Positions 27,590-35,991 of a stretch of DNA of 64,000 bases are shown piece by piece; the stretch's first letter is position 1; the number at the start of each line of letters is the position of its first letter. The position numbers and the translations under genes were made by a program. The DNA lies in assembly GCA_005778405.1 (NCBI GenBank), contig SXOA01000023.1:1-64000 (forward strand). The letters run 5' to 3'. The notes below the pieces were generated by a model. That model saw only the letters and a program-made list of their open reading frames with translations, was not told the DNA's origin and ran no database searches. Source of the DNA: Planctomycetaceae bacterium. GTDB lineage: Bacteria; Planctomycetota; Planctomycetia; Pirellulales; Pirellulaceae.

Positions 27590-28183
27590 ATGCAGAGTGC
27601 GCTCCGAGCTTTTGTTGCTCAGCCCTCGCGGGAAAATTTTCTGGCGGCTCGTGAAGAGCTTCTTGCCGCTTCGTCGCGTTCACTCACTGCTGCCCAGCTC
27701 GACTCGTTGTCCTTGCTGGCAGATAGCGGAGACGTGACAGGTCTGACCGAGTCGCTGGCTCATCTTCCCCCGATTGCGGCGCTTGTTCCTCGCGTCCATT
27801 ACTACGCGGCACTATCCGCGGAGGCGAGAGGTGATGAGCAGGATCTGGAGTTGGAGCGGATGCTGCTGGTCATTTGCCTGCGGGCGATGCTGATGAGCGG
27901 CGACGGCAGCGAGGAAGCGCCTTATGTGGTCTGCGCTTCCAGTGACGAGCTGGATTTGCTCGATGAACTCGATTTGACGGCTGTTTCCACGTCGCTGGTC
28001 CATCGAGGCGACGGCATCTTCGATGTCATCCATTGCGTGGACGGCAGCGAAATCTGGTTCGACGCTTCGGCCCTGGTCAGCATTCCCGCGGAAATTCCGA
28101 CGCTCTCTCCGGCCCGCAAGGAGACCGCTGCTCGGCGAGCCAAAGCGAAACCGCGCCGCCGCCTCAGTCGAACTGCGCGGTAA
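27590..28183 (+). CDS. Hypothetical protein, possibly DUF4919-like
   Basis: From the preferred ATG the product is 197 residues, soluble and acidic in the middle. The segment LVICLRAMLMSGDGSEEAPYVVCASSDELDLLDELDL followed by IHCVDGSEIWFDAS has the order of conserved features I recall in DUF4919-type proteins: GDG, then a DE pair, then a domain-closing DGxxxWF. That likeness is weak. A basic tail (KETAARRAKAKPRRRLSR) ends the protein. The ORF track uses a GTG 18 codons upstream, where the ribosome-binding purines are too close. It converges with the zinc-ribbon gene and overlaps it by 20 bases. Confidence 0.55.
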   Translation: MQSALRAFVAQPSRENFLAAREELLAASSRSLTAAQLDSLSLLADSGDVTGLTESLAHLPPIAALVPRVHYYAALSAEARGDEQDLELERMLLVICLRAMLMSGDGSEEAPYVVCASSDELDLLDELDLTAVSTSLVHRGDGIFDVIHCVDGSEIWFDASALVSIPAEIPTLSPARKETAARRAKAKPRRRLSRTAR

Positions 28184-29012
28184 TTGTCCGGTCGCCGCGG
28201 ACTGTTTCGGACGTCAGGCGATACTTGCTGTCTGCCAGTAGATCGATGGCACCGTCAAAAAACCTGCCCAAGGTCCGCACGTCCATGACCTTCACTTCTT
28301 CGTTTCCCGTTCGCCGGGCATGGTGGGAAAGGACCAGCACATAATACTTGCCTCCGCTCGCGAGGTTCAGGCTGAAGTCGCCTTGCGGCCCGGCCCGTGT
28401 GTAAGCTCCTCCCATGTCGATGACTTGCTGGACTCCCGCCAAGGGCGTTTCCGGCAGTGGCTCATCGGGACGCATTCCGTCCGCAGGTGCCCGCTGTCCG
28501 GCGTCCTTTGTTTCCGGCAGGGCGATGATCACCGCCCCTTCATCCGGCAGGCGCTGATTGCCCGAGGCATAGCGCACGGTGCCGGTGATGGTGCATGGTC
28601 CTTTTCCTGCCGTGGCGGGCGAGGAGAAGAATGTCCCGCCCGTCAGCACGCCGAAAATGAAGCACGTGAGCGCGACCGCTCCCAGCAGCAACCCCTGCGT
28701 ATAGAGGACATAGCGCGGTACTGACACGCGATCCTGAATGGAAGGAGTCCCCCCCGGATGCCGCGTGGGAGCGCCATCATCGTAGACCAGCTCCGTCTCG
28801 TCGTAGACAACAAACTGTCCATACGGATCATCTTCATGGTCTCCCTCTTCCGCCGTGGCCGCCGACTCGCCAGCCCCCTGCCCTGCCGCCGTCTCGGGCT
28901 CTGGCACGGTCAGCTCTCGCTTGCACCGCGGGCAATTGGCGGGCTTCCCCGCTTTGCGCGTGCTCACGCTCAGCTTTTGCGTGCAGTGGGTACAAGTGAA
29001 ACGGATGGGCAT
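28164..29012 (-). CDS. Zinc-ribbon membrane protein with carboxypeptidase-regulatory-like C-terminus
   Basis: The product is 282 residues from the ATG at MPIRFTC. An N-terminal zinc ribbon shows two CxxC knuckles (CTHC and CPRC) separated by 18 residues, of the kind seen on many planctomycete membrane proteins. An acidic linker follows, then one transmembrane helix (about 120-140, GLLLGAVALTCFIFGVLTGG). The extracytoplasmic part (CTITGTVRYASGNQRLPDEGAVIIALP and GDFSLNLASGGKYYVLVLSHHA) resembles a carboxypeptidase-regulatory/transthyretin-like beta sandwich. It lies just downstream of the UbiB-family gene on the same strand and may be cotranscribed. Confidence 0.75.
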   Translation of the reverse strand: MPIRFTCTHCTQKLSVSTRKAGKPANCPRCKRELTVPEPETAAGQGAGESAATAEEGDHEDDPYGQFVVYDETELVYDDGAPTRHPGGTPSIQDRVSVPRYVLYTQGLLLGAVALTCFIFGVLTGGTFFSSPATAGKGPCTITGTVRYASGNQRLPDEGAVIIALPETKDAGQRAPADGMRPDEPLPETPLAGVQQVIDMGGAYTRAGPQGDFSLNLASGGKYYVLVLSHHARRTGNEEVKVMDVRTLGRFFDGAIDLLADSKYRLTSETVRGDRTITAQFD

Positions 29013-29049
29013 GAGAGGTGATTCGCGGCTTTTTGCGTTTTGTAAATTA

Positions 29050-30771
29050 CTACTTTGACTTTTTCTGATCCAAGTGTCCGCTCTTCCCGATCGCCCACAA
29101 TAGCCGCAGGCCAACGAGGATGCTGGTGATGCAGCCCAACAAGCCGAGCAGCGATAGCGCCGGAATCCATCCTCCGACAGTCAGGTCATAACCAAAAAAG
29201 TCCTTGGAAGGTACAATCGGCTCCACTTTATTCGCTAGCATCCACGACGACCCCAAAAACAGCGCACTGGCCAGCATCCCCAGCACCAGCCGGTTCACGC
29301 TCGGCCCCAAACCGCGGTGATCCAGGTGGACGTCGAACTTGCCGGCCTGAATCTGCTCCATGATCCGCGTGATGTGCTGCGGCACCACTTCCGCCAGGTG
29401 TTCCATCTCGACCCACAAGCGGCGAATCTTTCGCAGTTGCCGGGCCGGCGACAATCGTCGCAGGAGCATCTTTTTCTGAAAAGGCTGCATTACTTCCATC
29501 AGGCTGAATCGCGGCGAAAGGAGCTTCGTCGTCCCTTCCAGCGTCACTAGCACTTTGATCAGCATGGCCACCTGCGGCGAAAGCATGATCCGATAACGGC
29601 GGATGATCTCGGTCATATCGAGCAGGGCCCCGCTCAGGTCAAACTGGTCCAGGGACTGCGTGGAGTAATTCCCCACGAAGTCGGCCACGTCGTTCGCGAG
29701 CGCCGACTCGTCCAGATTGGGGGGCGTTTGCCCAATTCGCTTGATGATCCGCGTCAGCATGGGCACATCGTGCTGCACAATGGCCAGCAGCATCTCCTCA
29801 ATGTCCTCCCGCAGCCGTTCTTCGATGCGGCCGACCATGCCAAAGTCGATCAGGCCGATGATATCGCCCGGCAGGATCAGAATATTACCCGGGTGCGGGT
29901 CGGCATGAAAAAAGCCGTGGACGAAGATCATCTGCAGATACAGCTCCGCTCCGCGGCGGGCGACTTCTTCCCGGTTGATGCCGGCGGCATCGAGCGCCAA
30001 GGAGTTCTCTATCGCCAGGCCGTCGACCATCGACATGGTCAGGACGCGGGCAGTGGACAGATCGGTGTAGGCCTTGGGGATGCAGATCGTGGGGTCATCC
30101 TGAAACAGGATGTTGAACTGGTGCAGATTTCGCTCTTCGCGGCCAAAGTCCAGCTCGCGGCGGAGCGTGCGGGCCATTTCCGCCGTGTTGACCTTGGGGC
30201 GATAGGGCTGAAAGTCTTCGAACTGCTCGGCGAGCTGGGCGAGATTGCCGAGGACTTCCAGATCCTCGTTCACCTTGTTTTCGATGTTGGCATGCTGCAC
30301 CTTCACGACCACGCGCTCGCCGGTTTTCAGTTGGGCCTTGTGCACCTGCCCGATGGAAGCCGACGCAATGGGGACCAGGTCAAACTCCTCATACAACTCT
30401 TCAATCGTCTGGCCGAGCTCTGTCTCGACCGTCTGCCGCACCTGCTCGGGCAAGTCCGCCGGCGTCGCCGATTGCAGTTGCTTCAGTTCATTCGCCAGGT
30501 CCACGCCGGCGAGGTCGGGCCGCGTGCTGAGAAGCTGGCCCAACTTGATGAACGTGGGGCCGAGCTCGGTCAGGGCCAGCCGGATGCGGGCCTCGCGGGT
30601 CAGCACCACGGGCACTTCCGCTTCACCGTCCTCCCCCTTGGGGAGCTCGACATTCGTTCGCCGCAGCCAATCCGCCAGCCCGTATTTGCGCAGGACCGCA
30701 ATGATCTCCCAGGAACGCTTGACGTTCCGGAAAATGTGCGAAGCGGCACGGATATTGCGCATCACGTTCAT
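29050..30771 (-). CDS. ABC1/UbiB family atypical kinase
   Basis: The 573-residue product has the UbiB-family core: the inhibitory KxGQ motif in FIKLGQLLSTRPDL near residue 95, the glycine/alanine-rich loop ASIGQVHKA near 140, the HPGN catalytic region FHADPHPGNIL near 288, and LIDFGMVG containing the metal-binding DFG. Two C-terminal hydrophobic helices (about 505-525 and 540-562) anchor it to the membrane. Family members support ubiquinone or other isoprenoid lipid metabolism by ATPase/kinase-like activity. The nearby genes do not show which quinone pathway is served. Confidence 0.92.
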   Translation of the reverse strand: MNVMRNIRAASHIFRNVKRSWEIIAVLRKYGLADWLRRTNVELPKGEDGEAEVPVVLTREARIRLALTELGPTFIKLGQLLSTRPDLAGVDLANELKQLQSATPADLPEQVRQTVETELGQTIEELYEEFDLVPIASASIGQVHKAQLKTGERVVVKVQHANIENKVNEDLEVLGNLAQLAEQFEDFQPYRPKVNTAEMARTLRRELDFGREERNLHQFNILFQDDPTICIPKAYTDLSTARVLTMSMVDGLAIENSLALDAAGINREEVARRGAELYLQMIFVHGFFHADPHPGNILILPGDIIGLIDFGMVGRIEERLREDIEEMLLAIVQHDVPMLTRIIKRIGQTPPNLDESALANDVADFVGNYSTQSLDQFDLSGALLDMTEIIRRYRIMLSPQVAMLIKVLVTLEGTTKLLSPRFSLMEVMQPFQKKMLLRRLSPARQLRKIRRLWVEMEHLAEVVPQHITRIMEQIQAGKFDVHLDHRGLGPSVNRLVLGMLASALFLGSSWMLANKVEPIVPSKDFFGYDLTVGGWIPALSLLGLLGCITSILVGLRLLWAIGKSGHLDQKKSK

Positions 30772-30820
30772 AGTACGATTCTATTTGGCGGGGCGAAGGG
30801 ACGCCATGATGAGACGCGAA

Positions 30821-30891
30821 GGGGTCGAGAGTCTTTGGCGTCAATGATTATCCATCCTTAGAAGTCTATAACGCCAAAGACTCCCGACCCC
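30821..30891. repeat. Long inverted repeat between mutM and the UbiB-family gene
   Basis: Arms of 21 bases (GGGGTCGAGAGTCTTTGGCGT and its near-complement) flank a 29-base centre. The element abuts the mutM stop codon and has no oligo-T run, so it is not an ordinary terminator. Confidence 0.8.
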
Positions 30892-31734
30892 CTATCTCCG
30901 ATTTCGCTGGCACTCTGGACAATAAAAAGTCGCCCGTTGGGCCTGCACGATGCGGACAATGGAGCCCCGGTTGCAGGTGGGGCAGCACTCCCCTTCCCTG
31001 TCATAGACCCGGTGATGGTTCTGATAGCCACCGGATTTGTTGAGGGCGTTGCGATAGGTGCCGTCGGAAAGCGTGGAACCTTCGTGCATAATCGCCAACT
31101 CCAGCACTTGTCGCATTCGGCAATGAATCGCCTCCCACTGCTCGATTTTCAGCAAATCGCAGCGACGGGCGGGATGGATGCCGCACAGGTGCAGGATTTC
31201 CGAGGCATAGAGATTTCCAACCCCCGCCAGCGCCCGCTGGTCGAGCAGCGCCACTTTGATCGCCCGCTTGCTCTGCTCCATCCGCTGCTGCATCTGGGCC
31301 GCCGTGATGTCCAGGGCGTCGGGACCAACCTTGTCCCCTCGCAGTTGCTCATCAAGCTGTTTGGGAGAAAGCAGCCGCACATTCCCCAAGCCGCGGCGGT
31401 CCCAGTACCAGATGGACTTCAGCGGCCCCCCCTTCAGATCCAGCCGGAACCGCAAATGCTCCCGCGTCGGCGGGTCGGCCACCAGCACCAGCCCCGTCAT
31501 CCGCGGCTCAAAGACCAGGGCATCGCCCTTCTCCAGGTGAATCACGACCCGCTTCCCCACTCGGCCAATGCTTTCGATCCTTTGTCCCACGACTTTCTTC
31601 TGCAGCGCCGCCGGCCCCGGCTGCACCAAGATCGGCCGCTTGGGGCACGGCACCCGCCCCGCAGCCGTAATCCGGCTTCCGACGGCCCGCAGAATACCGC
31701 GGCGCATGGTTTCGACTTCCGGCAGCTCAGGCAT
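30892..31734 (-). CDS. mutM: Formamidopyrimidine-DNA glycosylase MutM (Fpg)
   Basis: Fpg removes oxidised purines such as 8-oxoguanine and nicks the abasic site. The 280-residue product begins with the catalytic N-terminus PELPEVET (Pro after Met removal acts as nucleophile, followed by the key Glu). The conserved lysine is in GKRVVIHLE near 60. The helix-two-turn-helix region includes ALAGVGNLYASEILHLCGIHP. The C-terminal zinc finger has CPTC and CPEC pairs with the DNA-contact arginine in QRATFYC. Length and order are standard. Confidence 0.97.
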   Translation of the reverse strand: MPELPEVETMRRGILRAVGSRITAAGRVPCPKRPILVQPGPAALQKKVVGQRIESIGRVGKRVVIHLEKGDALVFEPRMTGLVLVADPPTREHLRFRLDLKGGPLKSIWYWDRRGLGNVRLLSPKQLDEQLRGDKVGPDALDITAAQMQQRMEQSKRAIKVALLDQRALAGVGNLYASEILHLCGIHPARRCDLLKIEQWEAIHCRMRQVLELAIMHEGSTLSDGTYRNALNKSGGYQNHHRVYDREGECCPTCNRGSIVRIVQAQRATFYCPECQRNRR

Positions 31735-31750
31735 CGTGCTTACTCACTTT

Positions 31751-31779
31751 TATATGTGTTGGCTTACTTCGCGTCTCAA
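31751..31779 (-). promoter_or_regulatory. Putative mutM promoter
   Basis: On the minus strand TTGAGA and CATATA are separated by 17 bases in an AT-rich stretch, ending 17 bases before the mutM ATG. This is a sigma-70-like arrangement with moderate hexamer matches. Confidence 0.35.
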
Positions 31780-32457
31780 TTGTCGCAACTCTTGGGATCG
31801 CCATAAGTTACAGAAACTTACCCCCCCCGAGTTTAACAACAGCACCCCCCGATTGTCCTTCTCCCGATGGAGTCCCGCCTTCAGGCGGCTCCCAGACCTG
31901 ATTCATGATTCAGTACACATCATTTCGCAAACTTACGTCGAACTGCTGCGTCCTAAGTCGTAATCTATACAAGTGTTTCGATGATTCACGTCGCCCTAAG
32001 TGTGATTCATCCCCTGATTTGTGATTCATCCTAATTCTCGTTCCCACGGTCCGCGTGGGAACGCACGTCCCAGACGCTCTGCGTCCCTACCGTGCGGGAC
32101 GCGGAGCGTTGTCACGAGCACGAAGCCTCAAATATCCAATTGTACACATATATTGTGGTCGCGGTCAACTGTCGTTGCAAAGATTTTAATGAATTCTGTA
32201 ACCCCTGACGGGATTAGGGGTTAGCGATGCTCCAACGCATCGAACCCCAACCGCCTCACGACCCAGGGCTTCGCTAGGCTACCCCTTCGGTGTGCTTCCG
32301 ATCCCGCAGCACCGCAGGTGCAACCGTATCGCCACGACTTCGCGGCTCAGACCGTCGGAACCAGATTCAAACTCAGGAACCGCGCTCGCGTCCACGGAGG
32401 CCGCCGTGGACGAGTAGGAGCCATCGCATAGCTTCCTACGTAAGGCAGCTTAAGAGA
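31780..32457. other. Gene-free, hairpin-rich intergenic region
   Basis: No ORF here looks like a gene. The region is packed with inverted repeats: CGTTCCCACGgtCCGCGTGGGAACG at 32039, a 14-base-arm hairpin at 32074-32109, TAACCCC...GGGGTTA at 32199-32223, and GTCCACGG...CCGTGGAC near 32391. Repeated GATTCA words occur at 31900-32035. It may be a cluster of nested repeat elements or may encode a structured RNA. Confidence 0.6.
32039..32109. repeat. Tandem pair of perfect hairpins
   Basis: The first palindrome, CGTTCCCACG/CGTGGGAACG (32039-32063), is followed 10 bases later by one with 14-base arms, ACGCTCTGCGTCCC and GGGACGCGGAGCGT (32074-32109; one mismatch). The composition differs from flanking genes and the pair looks like a repetitive element. 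Confidence 0.75.
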
Positions 32458-34173
32458 TTAATTCCACCTTCTCTTGATCCCACTCGGGCTGCTCCCTCCC
32501 GGATCCGGTGTTTTGCTCCCGGGTTGTTCCGGTTTGTCCAAGTCCACTTCGGGGGAGTAGTCGATGGTTTCCTTGATGGCAGGAGTGGGAGGAGCGGTAC
32601 GGACTTCGCCGGAGAGATTGGCGGGGAGCGGAATTTCGGCGGGATCCTTATTGGAAATATACTTGCGCCAGGAATCGAGCTGGTCCTGCGTCAGGCTGTT
32701 CTCCCGTGTGATTTCGTGCTTGAGCTGCTTCTTGGTCCCCTCCACGCTGACCATCACGGTGAGGCGGCCGTTCTCCTCGTACTTGAAGCGGACTTCGATG
32801 GGCGTCTGGGCGGGGAGGTCCGCCGGCAGATGGCGGATCGAGCATTTGCCGAGCTGCGAGCAGTCGTCGGGAGAGGGGCTTTCTCCTTCCACGATTTGCA
32901 CGAGGATCGATTTTTGCCCCGCTTTGTGCGTCTTGAAGACCCGGCGGGCCACCACCGGCAGCGGAGTGTTGCGGGGGATGAGGATGGCATTGCGGGGGCG
33001 CTTCGTTTTGATGTCGGTGGCGACGACGCCCAGGCTGTGCGAGTTGACGTTGCGGATGTGGAAGCTCGGCGACTTGCCTTCGTGGTAGGCCAGCAGGATG
33101 CCGGCATGCAGTGCCGCTCCGTGGGCCACCGCTTCGTCCGGCGAGACGCTTTGGTCTGGCTCCTTCCCCGATAGCTGCCGCAGCATCTCCACCACCGCCG
33201 GCATGCGGCTGGAGCCGCCGACGAGGAGGACGCGGTCGATATCGGCCCAGGTGAGGCCGGCGGCTTGCAGGGTCTGACGCGTCGTAAACGCAGTGCGATC
33301 GAGCAGGTCCTGGGTGATTTCCTGAAAGGATTGGCGGGTGACTTCGACCCGGATGGCGTGTCCCTTGAAATCGCAAGCGATGCTCGCCTTTTGCCGGGCC
33401 GAAAGGGTCCGCTTGGCATCTTCGCACTCGCGCCAAAGGCGGCCGGCGGCATTGGGATCCTCGCGGGGATCGACGCTGAACTTGCGGATGAACTCCTCTG
33501 CCACGTGATCGACCAGGCGCTGGTCCCAGTCGCGTCCACCGAGCTGCACGTCGCCATCGGTGGCCAGGGCGTTGAAATTGGGGCCGCCGATTTCCATGAC
33601 CGTGACGTCGAACGTGCCGCCGCCCAGGTCGTAGACGAGGACTTTTTTCCGCTCCACGTTTTTGTTAGCCGGATTCATATAGCCCTGTTGAAAGCCAAAG
33701 GCGACGGCGGCCGCGGTCGGCTCGTTGATGATGTCCATCACCTCCAGGCCGGCGATATAGCCGGCGTCCTGGGTCGCTTTGCGGCGGACTTCGTCGAAAT
33801 AGGCGGGAACGGTAACGACGACTTTTTCAATCGGGCCGACCTGCTTCTCGGCGTCAGTACGGAGCTTGTTGAGCACCCAGGCGAGCAGCGCCTCCGGCGG
33901 ATATTGCCGCCCGCCGAGCAATCGATGGTAGAAGCGGGTTCCCAGGTCACGCTTCGCGCACTCGGCGACCTGATCGGCATCGGTGGCAACCGCTTTCATC
34001 GCTTCCTTGCCGACGACGACGTTGTCCCCCTCGAAGAAGACCACGCTGGGAGTGATCTTGTCCCCTTCCGAGTTCATGAGCGTTTGGGGCCGGCCAAGGT
34101 CGTCGAGGCGGGAGATGACGGAGAACGTGGTCCCCAAGTCGATACCGACGACGGGATGTTTGCGTTTGGGCAT
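32458..34173 (-). CDS. Hsp70-family (DnaK-like) chaperone
   Basis: The 571-residue product carries the Hsp70 ATPase signatures GIDLGTTFSVI near the N-terminus, VYDLGGGTFDVTVMEIGG near 199 and VLLVGGSSRMPAVVEML near 330, plus NEPTAAAVAFG near 170. A substrate-binding beta domain follows (SHSLGVVATDIKTKRPRNAILIPRNTPLP). The helical lid is short and the tail ends in a Pro/Ser-rich, basic sequence instead of the DnaK EEVD-like end. At 571 residues it is shorter than DnaK (about 630), so it is a paralogue rather than the housekeeping copy. No dnaJ or grpE lies beside it. Confidence 0.9.
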   Translation of the reverse strand: MPKRKHPVVGIDLGTTFSVISRLDDLGRPQTLMNSEGDKITPSVVFFEGDNVVVGKEAMKAVATDADQVAECAKRDLGTRFYHRLLGGRQYPPEALLAWVLNKLRTDAEKQVGPIEKVVVTVPAYFDEVRRKATQDAGYIAGLEVMDIINEPTAAAVAFGFQQGYMNPANKNVERKKVLVYDLGGGTFDVTVMEIGGPNFNALATDGDVQLGGRDWDQRLVDHVAEEFIRKFSVDPREDPNAAGRLWRECEDAKRTLSARQKASIACDFKGHAIRVEVTRQSFQEITQDLLDRTAFTTRQTLQAAGLTWADIDRVLLVGGSSRMPAVVEMLRQLSGKEPDQSVSPDEAVAHGAALHAGILLAYHEGKSPSFHIRNVNSHSLGVVATDIKTKRPRNAILIPRNTPLPVVARRVFKTHKAGQKSILVQIVEGESPSPDDCSQLGKCSIRHLPADLPAQTPIEVRFKYEENGRLTVMVSVEGTKKQLKHEITRENSLTQDQLDSWRKYISNKDPAEIPLPANLSGEVRTAPPTPAIKETIDYSPEVDLDKPEQPGSKTPDPGGSSPSGIKRRWN

Positions 34174-34354
34174 GGGGGGAAATGGTAGAAGGCCGAAGTC
34201 AAAGCGGAGAGGCGGAAAGGCGACTGAGTTTCATTTTACTCGACTCGCTGCACTTTGCACTCTCCACGTCCATCTACCATCGTCGCCCCTTTTGGTTTAA
34301 TCTGACTGCAGGCACTTCGTGGGAATCCGCCGTTCTCATCGTTTTCCTGCCGCA

Positions 34355-34419
34355 ATCTTTCTACCGCTAATTTCCTACCCAGTTGCCACGCCTGGCAATG
34401 AAGAAATTGGTAGAAAGAT
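34355..34419. promoter_or_regulatory. Nested palindrome upstream of the NPCBM gene
   Basis: Outer arms ATCTTTCTACC and GGTAGAAAGAT (extended by AATTTC/GAAATT) enclose an inner palindrome, TTGCCAcgccTGGCAA. The structure ends 12 bases before the ATG at 34432, between divergent genes. It may be an operator or a 5' leader hairpin. Confidence 0.55.
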
Positions 34420-34431
34420 GGGCGTAGAAAA

Positions 34432-35607
34432 ATGAGCCGAAGTAGCCTCATTTCCGGTCCCATGGCCACCAACAATTCCGATTCTGACAAAGTTTGGGCG
34501 TCGGCAGCCGATGAGGTCAAGGCGATGCCTCCAGCCTTATCGTCAGATTCTGTCGACCAAGGCGACTATCTGCTCACGTCGCCCGAGATTCCTGCACGAC
34601 ATGAACCGCCCCGTTCGCCGTTTCGCCGCAGGGAACAATCGCCCGACGAACCAGCGCCGACGTTTTTCTGTTTTCCGTTGCTCGTCGTCGTCGGTTTGAC
34701 TCTGGCAGGGATGATGTGCCTCTGCCCGCTGTCGATGTTTGTGGAGTTTCCCCAGGGACTGCTGATGCTGTGGGGAGTCTGCCTGATCATTGGCGGGATT
34801 ATTTGGTTTGGGTTTCGCTTCAAGAGATTCACCGGCGAGCATATGACGGATGAGGCACCTTGGTATTTGCGCGGTGGCCTCGCCACGATGCTGCAACTGT
34901 CGGGCTATGTCATTCAGGAGCCGGTGGTTTTTGGGCCGCCATTCTGCGTGCAGGTGATGGGGATGCTCCTCTGCCTTTCGCCGATGTTCATTCCGGACAT
35001 TCGGCCGCACTTCCGCCGAAACACCATCGCCATGCCTGGCCCCGCGCCTGCGCCAGTCGCCCCTCACGCGGCCGCAGCGAGTGCCAATGCCGATTCGGGA
35101 AAGAGAGAATCTGGCGCAATACCCGCCATCAAGAAAACACCCAAACTCGCCGAATTGTTGGCCAGCGATCCCATGGTTTATCTCACCGACCTGGAGGAAT
35201 TCGACGTGCAAGCCGGGGCTTGTCCCCTCGGCAAAAACGGCGCACTAGGAAACGGCAGCCGAATTGTGGTGCAGGGAAAGGAGAGTAAAAATGGCCTTGG
35301 GATGCATCCTGCGCTCCCGCCGCATGTGGCGAAGGCCAGTTACCGCCTCGGCAAGCAGCGGGCCACTCTGCGGGGAGGAGCAGCGCTCAACGACACGGCA
35401 GAAACTCCCTGGGGAGCCGCCATTTTCAGCATTCGCGGTGATGGCAAGCTGCTCTGGAAATCATCACCGATCAAGAGTCGCGGCAAAGTTTCGGAGTTCG
35501 AGCTCGACCTTGAAGGGATCGACGCGCTCGAAATGAGCGTCTTCGCTGAGACCCACAATCATTACGTCCACGCCGTCTGGGTCGAGCCGCGACTGATTCG
35601 GAAGTAG
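34432..35607 (+). CDS. Membrane protein with C-terminal NPCBM domain
   Basis: The product is 391 residues; an alternative ATG at 34462 would remove 10. A Pro/Ser-rich head is followed by two adjacent hydrophobic helices near 80-128 (FPLLVVVGLTLAGMMCLCPL and LLMLWGVCLIIGGIIWFGF) and two more near 150-190. From about 245 the sequence LTDLEEFDVQAG, GLGMHPALPPHVAKASYRLGK and AVWVEPRLI follows the NPCBM/NEW2 domain, a carbohydrate-binding module named after its position in alpha-galactosidases. It is probably an envelope protein. It diverges from the Hsp70 gene with a palindromic leader between them. Confidence 0.75.
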   Translation: MSRSSLISGPMATNNSDSDKVWASAADEVKAMPPALSSDSVDQGDYLLTSPEIPARHEPPRSPFRRREQSPDEPAPTFFCFPLLVVVGLTLAGMMCLCPLSMFVEFPQGLLMLWGVCLIIGGIIWFGFRFKRFTGEHMTDEAPWYLRGGLATMLQLSGYVIQEPVVFGPPFCVQVMGMLLCLSPMFIPDIRPHFRRNTIAMPGPAPAPVAPHAAAASANADSGKRESGAIPAIKKTPKLAELLASDPMVYLTDLEEFDVQAGACPLGKNGALGNGSRIVVQGKESKNGLGMHPALPPHVAKASYRLGKQRATLRGGAALNDTAETPWGAAIFSIRGDGKLLWKSSPIKSRGKVSEFELDLEGIDALEMSVFAETHNHYVHAVWVEPRLIRK

Positions 35608-35622
35608 GCCACGTGGTACATT

Positions 35623-35985
35623 CTATTCCTGCGCCTCGCCGGCTTCGTCATCGTCCATATCCAGCAGCGTGCGCCGCGGCTTGCGGCTAGGACGTGGCTT
35701 TGTGGTGGGCATTTTTGCAGTTTCCTCGACCGCGTCGTCCTCTGCAAAGGGAACCGTCTTCGCCCGGCCTTCGGCGTCGATGCCGGTGAGCAACTCGATT
35801 TTCCGCTCCGCCTGCTCCAGCAGATCGTAGCAGTGGCGGAGGTGCTGGATGCCTTGCTCATAGCGGGCAAGAGCCTCCGCGAGGCCAAGGTCGCCATCCT
35901 CTAGATCGTGGACGATCGCTTCCAGGCTGGCCAGGGCCGCTTCGAAGGAAGGAGTTTCGGAGGGTGGTTCGGGGCGATGGGACAA
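35623..35985 (-). CDS. xseB: Exodeoxyribonuclease VII small subunit XseB
   Basis: XseB is the small helical partner of XseA. The core PSFEAALASLEAIVHDLEDGDLGLAEALARYEQGIQHLRHCYDLLEQAERKIELL matches the family two-helix hairpin at residues 11-65. The product is longer (120) than the usual 70-80 because of a basic, low-complexity C-terminal tail rich in Lys, Arg and Pro and then Asp/Glu, which is common in planctomycete homologues. The gene starts 6 bases after the xseA stop, so the two are cotranscribed. Confidence 0.93.
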   Translation of the reverse strand: MSHRPEPPSETPSFEAALASLEAIVHDLEDGDLGLAEALARYEQGIQHLRHCYDLLEQAERKIELLTGIDAEGRAKTVPFAEDDAVEETAKMPTTKPRPSRKPRRTLLDMDDDEAGEAQE

Positions 35986-35991
35986 GCGCGG

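Noticed and set aside
32039-32109. tRNA-like stems in the hairpin-rich spacer
   Set aside because: The palindromes have no cloverleaf arrangement and no T-loop consensus.
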